Assembly (NCBI GenBank): GCA_022822865.1
Contig: JAJDYJ010000047.1
Location: forward strand, 1 to 64,000
DNA length: 64,000 bases
From: Pseudomonadales bacterium
GTDB taxonomy: Bacteria; Pseudomonadota; Gammaproteobacteria; Pseudomonadales; Pseudohongiellaceae
Direction of reading: 5' to 3'
Shown here: positions 41,598-49,254 of the stretch, piece by piece
Layout of the letters: every line of letters begins with the position of its first letter
How positions within the stretch are numbered: the stretch's first letter is position 1
The notes under the pieces: model-generated
Databases searched by the model: none
What the model was told of the DNA's origin: nothing
Seen by the model: the letters and a program-made list of their open reading frames with translations, nothing else
Made by a program: the position numbers and the translations under genes

Positions 41598-42361
41598 AAC
41601 CGGTTTGTCTGGTAATGGGCGCCGGCGCGGGCATCGGCGGCAGCGTCGCGAAGAAATTCGCCGGCGAGGGCTACCACGCGGTCCTGTGCCGGCGCAGCGA
41701 TGAAGCCGGGCTGCGAAAGCTGGTCGAAGACATCCGGACGGACGGCGGCGAAGCCACCGGCTTTCTGCTGAACGCGGTGGTCGAAAACGCCATCGAGGAA
41801 CACATTGCCAGGATCGAAAAAGAGATCGGTCCTGTCGAAGTGGTCCTGTTCAACCTGGGCGCGCAAATCGGCAATCGCTCGCTTGCCGACACCAGCCACA
41901 AGGCGTTCGAGCTGGGTTGGCGCATGGCGACCTTCGCCCTGTTTCGCATGGCGAAGGTACTGCTGCCCCTGATGGAACAACGAGGCAGCGGCACGTTTCT
42001 CGTCACTTCCGCGACGGCCGCGGTCCGCGGCAACGCCGGGCAGCATTCTCACGCCGCCGCCATGGGCGGCCGCCGCATGCTGTGCCAGTCACTGAACGCC
42101 GAGTACGCCCCCAAGGGCATCCACGTCGTGCACATATTGGTCGACGGCGCCGTCGACGCGCCCGACACCCTCGGCAAGATGCTGGGAGAAGAGGCGTTCC
42201 GGAAACTGCGCGAAAAACGCGGCCTGGACAAGGACGGTTTGCTGCTTCCGGAAAAGATGGCGGAAACCTATTTCCACCTCGCCCACCAACACCGCTCAGC
42301 CTGGACCCACGAACTCGACCTCCGCTCCTTCTCCGACCTCGCCTGGTGGAATCACCGGTAG
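41594..42361 (+). CDS. SDR-family protein with His/Met at the Tyr/Lys positions
   Basis: 255 aa from the ATG at 41594 that overlaps the CoA-transferase stop; the track's longer ORF upstream is a shadow. The Rossmann motif is GAGAGIGGSVAKKF and the second-strand Arg is present (VLCRRSDE). The active-site helix reads HAAAM in place of YxxxK, aligned through GGRRMLCQSLNAEYAPKGIHVVHI. So the catalytic pair looks changed, though the upstream Ser (LVTSATAAV) is kept. Coupled to the CoA-transferase and GST genes. Confidence 0.82.
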   Translation: MKPVCLVMGAGAGIGGSVAKKFAGEGYHAVLCRRSDEAGLRKLVEDIRTDGGEATGFLLNAVVENAIEEHIARIEKEIGPVEVVLFNLGAQIGNRSLADTSHKAFELGWRMATFALFRMAKVLLPLMEQRGSGTFLVTSATAAVRGNAGQHSHAAAMGGRRMLCQSLNAEYAPKGIHVVHILVDGAVDAPDTLGKMLGEEAFRKLREKRGLDKDGLLLPEKMAETYFHLAHQHRSAWTHELDLRSFSDLAWWNHR

Positions 42362-42366
42362 CGCCG

Positions 42367-43320
42367 TCAGCCGCCAAGCACCTTGCGGAATACTTCGGCG
42401 TCGACGTTGCCGCCGGTGAGGATCACGCCCACCTTGCGCCCGGCTTGACGTTCTCGTTCCTGCATCAGCGCCGCGAAAGCGGCGGCGCCGGCGCCTTCGG
42501 CGAGATTGTGGGTGCTGCGGTACAACATGCGCATGGCTTCGGCGATTTCTTCATCGCTGACCTCGACCAATCGGGCCGCGCCCTTGCGCACGAACTCCAG
42601 CGGCTCCTCCATCGGTACGCGGCAGGCCATGCCATCGGCGAAGGTGTCGGCCGATTCGGTCGCCACCACCCTGCCCGCTTCCACGCTCCGCGCCATCGCC
42701 GCGGCGTTTTTCGCCACCACGCCGATAACTTCGGTTTTCAGACCGAGCAGGTCGCGTACATGAATAACGCCGCAAACGCCGGTTCCCATGCCGATAGGCA
42801 CATAAACCGCGTCGAGCTCGGCCACCGCCTCGAACAGTTCCAGCGCGTAAGTCGCGACGCCGCGCACCAGCGCGTGATGAAAAGGCGGCACGATCATCGC
42901 GCCTTCTTCCTCGGCGACCCGCACCGATTCAATTCTCGATTCTTCGAAATCGTCGCCGAATTCGATCAATTCCGCGCCCCAGCCCGTCATGGCCGCGTTC
43001 TTTTCAACGCTGTTTCCTTTCGGCGCGTAAACGGTTACCGGAACGCCGAGACGGCATGCCGCAAAAGGTATGCTCTGGCCGTGATTGCCCCTGGTCGCGG
43101 TCATGATCCTGTGCGGCAGGCCGGGCCCGCGCTGCAATTCATCGAGCAGCACCAGGCCGCCGCGCACCTTGAATGCGCCTATCGGCGTGTGATTTTCGTG
43201 CTTCAGCCAAACCTCGCAACCAGCGAGGCCGCACAAACCGGGCCAACGGTATTGCGGCGTCGGCGGCATATGCCGCCCAACGACATCCCGCGCCCGGCGC
43301 AGTCCGTCCAAGTCAAACAT
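42367..43320 (-). CDS. PLP-dependent threonine/serine dehydratase-like enzyme
   Basis: 317 aa from the ATG at 43320 (MFDLDGLRRARDVVGRHM), with GGGGGA 7 bases before it; the track adds 25 implausible residues. The PLP Lys lies in NHTPIGAFKVRGG; the Gly-rich phosphate loop region (GTGVCGVI) and a Ser/Thr-dehydratase ending follow. Removes water and ammonia from a hydroxy amino acid such as threonine, serine or a hydroxyaspartate. No regulatory ACT domain, so it is the short catabolic form. Convergent with the SDR gene (5 bases). Confidence 0.85.
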   Translation of the reverse strand: MFDLDGLRRARDVVGRHMPPTPQYRWPGLCGLAGCEVWLKHENHTPIGAFKVRGGLVLLDELQRGPGLPHRIMTATRGNHGQSIPFAACRLGVPVTVYAPKGNSVEKNAAMTGWGAELIEFGDDFEESRIESVRVAEEEGAMIVPPFHHALVRGVATYALELFEAVAELDAVYVPIGMGTGVCGVIHVRDLLGLKTEVIGVVAKNAAAMARSVEAGRVVATESADTFADGMACRVPMEEPLEFVRKGAARLVEVSDEEIAEAMRMLYRSTHNLAEGAGAAAFAALMQERERQAGRKVGVILTGGNVDAEVFRKVLGG

Positions 43321-43494
43321 CGAACAGTCCCCCCAAGTCGAGGCGCGCATTCTAACGCAAATACGAAAGGCCCACATGACGCCGGCAATTCTCATTTTGC
43401 CGCTAAGTGTCCCTTCGGAGACGGTTGATTCAATCGAGTCCGAACAATGTGAGCCGCCGCCGGGTGGCGGATCGAAGCCACAACCATCGAGTCC

Positions 43495-44643
43495 CTAATC
43501 GAAATGCAGGCGCGAGCGGTTGAGGCGTTTTACCGAATTGCAGCCCATCAGGATCATGTCGCGCTGGATCTCTTCCCGCAATTTGCTCAGGGCGCGATCG
43601 ACCGCGGGTTCGCCGCCGGCGGCCAGCGCGTACAGGTATCCCCGTCCGATCATGCAGGCCTTCGCTCCCATCGCCAGCGCCTTCAACACATGAGTGCCGC
43701 GGCGCACGCCGCCGTCGAGAATGACTTCGATGCGGTCGCCCACGGCGTCGACGATGGGTCCGAGTTGATCGAAAGGCGCCGTCGAGCCGTCGAGCTGGCG
43801 GCCGCCGTGGTTGGAGATCATGATGGCGCTTGCGCCGATGTCCACCGCGCGGCGGGCGTCGTCCACCGACATCACCCCCTTGATCGCGAAAGGTCCGCCC
43901 CAGCGCCGGATTGCCTCTTCGGCGTCCTTCCAGGTGATCGAACGGTCGAACTGGCTGTTGATGTAGTCGATGACCGAGATCAGCTTTTTCGTCCCCTCTT
44001 CGATATTGGCGGAAACGTTGGCGAGCTCGAATTTCCTCGAAGTCAGATAGTTCAGGCTCCAGTGAGGATGCATGAAAAAGCTGAGCATGCTCGCCAGGGT
44101 GAAACGCGGCGGCGTGGTCATGCCGGTATGCAGGTCGCGCTCCCGATTGCCGGCCACCAGGGTATCCACGGTCAGGCAGATGGCGGAAAAATTCGCTTCC
44201 TTGCAACGCTCGATGAAATTCCAGCTCATCCCCCGGTCCTTGTGAATATACAACTGGAAACATTTGGGACCGGGCGTCTGTGCGCCGATCTCCTCGATGC
44301 TCGTGGTGGAAATCGTCGACAGGCTGTACATGGTGCGGTGGCGCCAGGCCGAGCGGCACACCGCGTTTTCGCCGTGATGATGAAACAGCCGCGACATCGC
44401 CGTGGGCGAACAGAATACCGGCCAGTCTAAATCCTGTCCGAGTACGTTGACCGACAAATCGAGTTTCGAGAGATCCGCGAGCGCGTCGGGAATCAGCCTG
44501 ACATTGTCGAAGGCGCTCGTATTGCGGCGCAAGGTGACCTCGTCATCGGCGCCGCCGTCGATGTAATGGAAAAGGGGCGCCGGCAGCCGCTTCCGCGCCA
44601 GCTTGCGGAAGTCCGCCGGGTTGTTGCAATCGCTAATGCGCAA
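43495..44643 (-). CDS. FMN-dependent (S)-2-hydroxyacid dehydrogenase/oxidase (LldD type)
   Basis: I start at the TTG at 44643 (LRISDCNNPADFRKLARKRLP), because GAGAGGAGAG sits 7-8 bases before it; the track's upstream extension reads across the terminator. This gives 382 aa, normal for the family. FMN/active-site features are IDGGADDEVTLRRN near the start, the catalytic His in ISNHGGRQLDG, and GRGYLYALAAGGE near the end. Oxidises L-lactate, glycolate or mandelate-like acids; substrate uncertain. Starts within 30 bases after the upstream terminator, so it needs its own promoter or readthrough. Confidence 0.88.
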   Translation of the reverse strand: MRISDCNNPADFRKLARKRLPAPLFHYIDGGADDEVTLRRNTSAFDNVRLIPDALADLSKLDLSVNVLGQDLDWPVFCSPTAMSRLFHHHGENAVCRSAWRHRTMYSLSTISTTSIEEIGAQTPGPKCFQLYIHKDRGMSWNFIERCKEANFSAICLTVDTLVAGNRERDLHTGMTTPPRFTLASMLSFFMHPHWSLNYLTSRKFELANVSANIEEGTKKLISVIDYINSQFDRSITWKDAEEAIRRWGGPFAIKGVMSVDDARRAVDIGASAIMISNHGGRQLDGSTAPFDQLGPIVDAVGDRIEVILDGGVRRGTHVLKALAMGAKACMIGRGYLYALAAGGEPAVDRALSKLREEIQRDMILMGCNSVKRLNRSRLHFD

Positions 44644-44665
44644 GTTTTCTCTCCTCTCGAAAAAA

Positions 44666-44692
44666 GGGCCAGGGTAGCTTCTACCCTGGCCC
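44666..44692 (-). terminator. Rho-independent terminator
   Basis: A perfect 12-bp stem GGGCCAGGGTAG / CTACCCTGGCCC with a 3-base loop. Read on the minus strand it is followed by TTTTT, and it lies 25-50 bases past the stop of the copper monooxygenase fusion gene (44718). A textbook intrinsic terminator. Confidence 0.88.
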
Positions 44693-44717
44693 CTTTGTCT
44701 CAATCAGCTATCGTAGA

Positions 44718-46439
44718 TCAGATTTCCCGGGTGTTATGGTAGGTGAAATAGCCGATGAACATCTCTTCCCAGGTTTGCAGGCCACCCAGCGCGGGCACGG
44801 TCGGATCGGCCGCGCCGGGATTCATCTCGGAATTGTCGAATGCGCCGTCGATCACGACCCGCGAGCCCGCCGGCAGCAATTTGGGCTCGACCAGCCGATA
44901 GGTGGGCTGCCAGTTGAAATTGTAATTCGGCACATTGATCAGGACTTCCGAACTCTGGTCGGGATAAATCACCTTGAAGCGCATGTTCTTGCCCCGCGTA
45001 TGCATATGCGGGCGGAAGGCATGCATCATCACTTCCTTCTCGAACACGTGGCTCGCGTACATGCGATGATCCCTGGCGCCGGCGGGAATGACGATATTCC
45101 GGCCGCCGTGGGAAAGGGAGTAGGTGCGGAATTCGTGATCCGGCGTTTCCTCCGCGAAATAGAGGCCGATGGCGGTCTGATCGGTGACCTCGCGCCCCAT
45201 GGTCGTGTAGTGCTCGGAGATCTCGATCTTGTAGCCCCTGGGAATGTAGACCCCGGTGCCTTCGGGAAAGACCGTGGCGTCGTCCTTGCCCGGCGCGAAG
45301 CCTTCGAGGAAGCGGGTTTCGCCTTGCTGATCCGGGCCCGCGTTACGGTCATAGTCGGGTTCGACCACGCGCGCGATCATGTGGTGCACCACCGACCGCT
45401 CGCCGGGGATGAACTGCACGGCCTTCACCCACTTGTCTTCTTCGAACGGCAGGTCCACGACGGGAAAGCGGTAGTCCACCACGCCGGTCGCCGGCACGGT
45501 GAATTTCTCCGAATAGACGATATGGTCGGGCTCGCCGAGTTGCCAGCCTTCGTGGAATTCGAGTCCGGTCAGCGGATCTTCCGGACTGTCGCCGCGAGGC
45601 GCGCCGGCGTCGATCCAATGCACGAGGGTCTGCAATTCACCGGTCGGCATATAGCGCGCATTGGAAAAACGATTGAAATGCGGATCGACCTGGGCCGGAG
45701 GCATGCGCTTGGTCATCAGGACTTCGCGGATCATCGGCGACCAGCCCCGGACCATCTGGTGGCTGTCCATGGCGAAAGGCGCGATTCCGCCCTGGCGGTG
45801 GCAGTTGGCGCAACGCTCACGCAGGATGGGAGCGACGTCGGCGGCATAGTCGGGAGTGTTCTCCGCGAGACGTTCCCGGACCTGAAAATCGATCTCGCAG
45901 CCCGGCGCGTCGACGATTACCGTCTCCGCGGGGCGGGTTTCGCCGGTAGTGGCCTGCCAGAGCGCGTCCTTGATATGGGCGCCGGCAGGCGCGTCGTCGG
46001 ATTCCGGGCGGTCCAGCGGCCCGCGATAGAGTATTTCCAGCCGGGCGGGATCGAGCACCACGATTTCACCGGCCTTTTCGATACCGAGCGAAGCGGCGAC
46101 AAGTTGCGCATCGTCGATCATGACGGGCCAGCGGTAGTCGAATATTTCCGCCTCGGCGGCAACCGCCTCGCGACCGTCGGAAGCGTTGAGCATGAGGAAT
46201 CCCACGCCCTCGTCCTTCCAGGTGGTTTCCAGCAACTTGTACTTGTGGTTCTGGTTGTAATTGACTTCGCAGCCATTGGCCTGACTGACGATTACCAGCG
46301 CGTTCAGGTACGCGTACTTTGACAACTGGTGAAAATCGCCGTCGGCGTCAATGAGGCCGAAGTTGCCGACCCGGTCGGCGGCGGTGGCGTTACCGGCAAG
46401 GGCGGCAAGCAACAATCCGGTCAGGAAAGAAAGGCGCAT
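44718..46439 (-). CDS. Secreted fusion: redoxin-like + cytochrome c motif + PHM-like copper monooxygenase
   Basis: 573 aa from the ATG at 46439 (MRLSFLTGLLLAALAGNATAAD), a signal peptide, with GGAG upstream. Domain order: thioredoxin/redoxin-like (about 22-175, with a single Cys, NGCEV, no CxxC); a haem-type CANCH motif near 222 in a long loop (APILRERCANCHRQGGIAPF); then a region matching copper type II, ascorbate-dependent monooxygenases. This last part keeps the ligand marks HH (VVHHMIARVV), HxH (FRPHMHTRGK) and a late Met (TWEEMFIGYF) after FDNSEMNP. The family hydroxylates C-H bonds with ascorbate and O2; this member's substrate and electron donor are unknown. Ended by a strong terminator. 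Confidence 0.82.
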   Translation of the reverse strand: MRLSFLTGLLLAALAGNATAADRVGNFGLIDADGDFHQLSKYAYLNALVIVSQANGCEVNYNQNHKYKLLETTWKDEGVGFLMLNASDGREAVAAEAEIFDYRWPVMIDDAQLVAASLGIEKAGEIVVLDPARLEILYRGPLDRPESDDAPAGAHIKDALWQATTGETRPAETVIVDAPGCEIDFQVRERLAENTPDYAADVAPILRERCANCHRQGGIAPFAMDSHQMVRGWSPMIREVLMTKRMPPAQVDPHFNRFSNARYMPTGELQTLVHWIDAGAPRGDSPEDPLTGLEFHEGWQLGEPDHIVYSEKFTVPATGVVDYRFPVVDLPFEEDKWVKAVQFIPGERSVVHHMIARVVEPDYDRNAGPDQQGETRFLEGFAPGKDDATVFPEGTGVYIPRGYKIEISEHYTTMGREVTDQTAIGLYFAEETPDHEFRTYSLSHGGRNIVIPAGARDHRMYASHVFEKEVMMHAFRPHMHTRGKNMRFKVIYPDQSSEVLINVPNYNFNWQPTYRLVEPKLLPAGSRVVIDGAFDNSEMNPGAADPTVPALGGLQTWEEMFIGYFTYHNTREI

Positions 46440-46527
46440 GATCAATCTCCGCAATTGGGTGTTGACGGGCATCTCATCCGTTACCGGGCCAGCATAGTGC
46501 AGCTACCGGCCTGAATCAATACGACGC

Positions 46528-47895
46528 TCAGCGGTCGCTGCCGTGCACCTCGTGCAGGCTGTCGCCCGAAGTCTCGCTCAGCGTCCACACGCAAAGCAGC
46601 GCTATCACCGAGGCCAGCGCGATATAGACCGATACCCAGACGATGGCGTATTCCGTCCACAGGAAAGTAGCGATCATGGGGGCAAACGCGCCACCGAGAA
46701 TCGCGCCGAACTGGTAGCCCAGGGAGGCGCCGGAATAACGCACTTCGGTGCTGAACAATTCCGTATAGAAGGCGGCCTGGGGACCGTACATCATTGCCAT
46801 GAAGCAGAGCCCGCCGGTCACGGCGAGCACGATCATCCAGAAATCGCCGGTGTCGATCAGCGGAAACAGGGCAAAAGCCCATACTCCGGTAAGAATCGCG
46901 CCCAGCATATAGATGCCGCGGCGCCCCTTGCGGTCGGAATAACCCGACGCCCAGAACTGGAACGGAATCATCAGGGCGGAAGCGATCAGCACCGCGCTGA
47001 GCATTTCGTCGCGGCTCATGCCGGCGACGCCCTGGCTGCCATAGGCCAGGATGAAGGCGATGAGGATGTAGAACGATACCTGGATCGAGAGGAAGGCCCC
47101 CGCCGCCAGGGAAATGGTTTTCGGGTACTTGATCAGGGCTTCGAGCACCGGCGAGCGGCGAGCGGCCCGGGCTTCGGGATGTTCGTCCTTGTGCGCTTCG
47201 CGCACCATTTCCAGTTCGCGGAAGGCCACGGTGTCTTCCAGTTTGAGTTGCACGAACATGCTGATGCCGATCAGCGCCACGCTGGCTATGAAGGGAATGC
47301 GCCAGCCCCAGGTCTGGAAAAACTCGTCCGACACCGCGGCGCTGATACCGATCAGGGCCAGATTGGCGAGGATGACTCCCACCGGGGCGCCGGCCTGGGC
47401 GTAGGCGCCGTACCAGCCGCGTTCGTTGCTCGGGGCGCTTTCGGTCACGAGCAGCATCGCCCCGCCCCATTGACCGCCGATGGCCAGACCCTGGCAGAAA
47501 CGCAGCAGCGTCAGGATGATCGGCGCGGCGATGCCGATCGTGGCATAGGACGGCAGCAGCCCGATCAGGGTGGACGCGACGCCCATCAGCGCCAGCGCGA
47601 TCACCAGGGTTTTCTTGCGGCCGATGCGGTCGCCGAAATGGCCGAACATGATGCCGCCGAGCGGCCGCGCGATGAATCCGAAGGCGAAGGTGCCGAAGGA
47701 GAGAATCAGCGCGACGGTAGGCGTGCTTTCCGGAAAGAAGACGGCGGGAAAAACGAGCGCGGCGGCGGCCGCGTAAAGGAAAAAGTCATACCATTCGATA
47801 CTGGTGCCCGCCAGCGCCGTAAGGGCGACGGTACGCATGTTCTGTTCGAGATGAGCTTCCGCTTCCTGTACCGTGGCGGTTTCGCTGACGGCCAT
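46528..47895 (-). CDS. MFS transporter, MHS (metabolite:H+ symporter) type
   Basis: 455 aa, 12 membrane segments. Family marks: GTSIEWYDFFLYAAAAALVFPAVFFPES near the start, GFIARPLGGIMFGHFGDRIGRKKTLV (the MFS loop 2-3 motif in MHS form), and GQWGGAMLLVTESAPSNERGWYGAYAQAGAPVG. Such carriers import organic acids, betaines or similar small solutes with protons. A GGAGGGGGG ribosome site is just before the ATG. Its promoter shares an 18-bp block with that of the neighbouring NHL gene, and a strong stem-loop lies in its 5' leader. Confidence 0.9.
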   Translation of the reverse strand: MAVSETATVQEAEAHLEQNMRTVALTALAGTSIEWYDFFLYAAAAALVFPAVFFPESTPTVALILSFGTFAFGFIARPLGGIMFGHFGDRIGRKKTLVIALALMGVASTLIGLLPSYATIGIAAPIILTLLRFCQGLAIGGQWGGAMLLVTESAPSNERGWYGAYAQAGAPVGVILANLALIGISAAVSDEFFQTWGWRIPFIASVALIGISMFVQLKLEDTVAFRELEMVREAHKDEHPEARAARRSPVLEALIKYPKTISLAAGAFLSIQVSFYILIAFILAYGSQGVAGMSRDEMLSAVLIASALMIPFQFWASGYSDRKGRRGIYMLGAILTGVWAFALFPLIDTGDFWMIVLAVTGGLCFMAMMYGPQAAFYTELFSTEVRYSGASLGYQFGAILGGAFAPMIATFLWTEYAIVWVSVYIALASVIALLCVWTLSETSGDSLHEVHGSDR

Positions 47896-47934
47896 GACCC
47901 CCCTCCTTCTTTTTCAGGCTTGATCGCATTGGCG

Positions 47935-47961
47935 GCCGCCGCGGGCAAATCCCGCGGCGGC
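47935..47961 (-). promoter_or_regulatory. Strong stem-loop in the 5' leader of the MFS gene
   Basis: GCCGCCGCGGG / CCCGCGGCGGC is a perfect 11-bp stem with a 5-base loop, just after the predicted -10 and about 40 bases before the ATG on the minus strand. It would form at the very 5' end of the transcript, where such stems protect RNA or tune its translation. Confidence 0.55.
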
Positions 47962-47999
47962 TTTCGAGAATAGCAGGAACAATCCCTTGCTGTACAAGC
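47962..47999 (-). promoter_or_regulatory. Predicted promoter of the MFS gene (shared element)
   Basis: On the minus strand, GCTTGTAC then 19 bases then TGCTATTCT. The 18-bp block TTTCGAGAATAGCAGGAA (plus-strand form, 47962-47979) and the ACAAGC 32 bases from its start recur unchanged upstream of the NHL gene at 49159-49196. TATTCT with TGn in front is a plausible extended -10. Confidence 0.6.
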
Positions 48000-48005
48000 T
48001 AATTT

Positions 48006-49124
48006 TTACGGGGCGGAGTACTTCGTGAAGGCGCCGCCGGCCAATGGCAGGGAAGCAGGGCCTTCGGCGGCAAACACATTGCCGTCGGCGTCCACGGCGA
48101 CGCCTTCGCCCGCTGTGCCCTGATCGCCCCTGCTTTCGGTCTGGTAGCCCGGGATGAATCCGACGATGCGATCCTCGTCCAGCGGTCCGATTCGAACGCC
48201 GCAATGCCAGGCCTCGTGACGCAGCGGACCCGACTCGGAGTCGATGGCGTAGACCATGTCGTCGGTGATGAAAATCCCGCTGATGCGGCCGTAGCTGTAC
48301 CTGGATTCGAGATAGTTTCCGTCCTGATCGAAGATTTCGATCCGGTGATTGCCGCGGTCGGCGACCCACAGGCGGCCCCGGGAATCGAATTCAATGGCAT
48401 GGGGAGTGCGGAAGTCGCCGTGGGCCGTGCCGAGCTGGCCCCATTCCATGAGATAAGTGCCATCGGGCGCATATTTCACGATACGCGCCGTCAGCCCCGC
48501 CTGGCGGCCTTCTTCGAGCGCCTGCGCGTTGAGCATGCCCTGGCCGCTATGGCCGTCCGCCACGTAAATGCTGCCGTCCGGCCCAACGATCACGTCGTTG
48601 GGCTGATTCAGGTGGGCGCTGTCGTTGCCGGGCTGCCCGGCGGTGCCCAGGCTCATGAGCAGTTCGCCGTCGGGACTGAACTTGTGTACCTGATGTCCCT
48701 TGGTGCCTTCGGCGTTACCGGCGAAGTCGGCCACCCAGACATTGCCTTCGTCGTCCACATGAATGCCGTGCGGCGTAACCATGATGCCGGCGCCGAAATT
48801 GGCCAGAACTTCGCCGGTATGCCGGTCGAACTTGAATATCGGATCCACCGGATTGCTGTCGCAGTTGATGCCCTGCCCGCCGAGCGCTCCCGCTCCGCAA
48901 CGCTCGTAGGCGACTACATGGCCGTCGGTGGGGTCGATATCGATGCCGGCGGTGGAGCCCCATTGCCGTCCCGCAGGCAGATCGCCCCATTCGTTTTCAA
49001 CGACAGGGGTTGGATTCGGGAAACCTTCGCCCGTGACTATGTTGCCGCCTTCCTGGGCGATGGCGCTGCCGGCCAGCAGCATTGCGGCGCTGAGCCCGGC
49101 GGGAAAAAGATACTTGTTTGACAT
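48006..49124 (-). CDS. Secreted NHL-repeat six-bladed propeller, PAL-like (second copy)
   Basis: 372 aa from the ATG at 49124 (MSNKYLFPAGLSAAMLLAGSAIAQ), with a signal peptide and GAGAGG 8 bases before; the track's 62-residue prefix is not credible. The NHL repeats are very like those of the 23737 gene: TPHGIHVDDEGNVWVAD, GHQVHKFSPDGELLMSLG, QPNDVIVGPDGSIYVADGH, TPHAIEFDSRGRLWVADRGNHRIEIFDQDG. It resembles the lyase part of peptide-amidating enzymes, with catalytic activity not proven. Its promoter is nearly the same as that of the MFS gene downstream. Confidence 0.75.
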   Translation of the reverse strand: MSNKYLFPAGLSAAMLLAGSAIAQEGGNIVTGEGFPNPTPVVENEWGDLPAGRQWGSTAGIDIDPTDGHVVAYERCGAGALGGQGINCDSNPVDPIFKFDRHTGEVLANFGAGIMVTPHGIHVDDEGNVWVADFAGNAEGTKGHQVHKFSPDGELLMSLGTAGQPGNDSAHLNQPNDVIVGPDGSIYVADGHSGQGMLNAQALEEGRQAGLTARIVKYAPDGTYLMEWGQLGTAHGDFRTPHAIEFDSRGRLWVADRGNHRIEIFDQDGNYLESRYSYGRISGIFITDDMVYAIDSESGPLRHEAWHCGVRIGPLDEDRIVGFIPGYQTESRGDQGTAGEGVAVDADGNVFAAEGPASLPLAGGAFTKYSAP

Positions 49125-49158
49125 GACCTTGCCTCTCGCATTCTGGATTGCGTTTTCG

Positions 49159-49196
49159 TTTCGAGAATAGCAGGAATAAGGCGCCCGCGCACAAGC
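49159..49196 (-). promoter_or_regulatory. Predicted promoter of the NHL propeller gene (shared element)
   Basis: Carries the same TTTCGAGAATAGCAGGAA block (49159-49176) and the ACAAGC 32 bases from its start as the MFS promoter. On the minus strand this reads GCTTGTGC, 19 bases, TGCTATTCT. The sequence between the two boxes differs, so the boxes themselves appear to be under selection. Confidence 0.6.
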
Positions 49197-49254
49197 CCGG
49201 ATTTGCTGTATCATTCCGCGCGTTCGCAAATTCTTGCTATCGAGGAGTTGACCA

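Noticed and set aside
43434-43494. Repeated ATCGAGTCC and a GC-rich CCGCC/GGCGG pair before the lldD-like stop
   Set aside because: Short, imperfect and expected by chance in high-GC DNA; no terminator-like T-run or known site.
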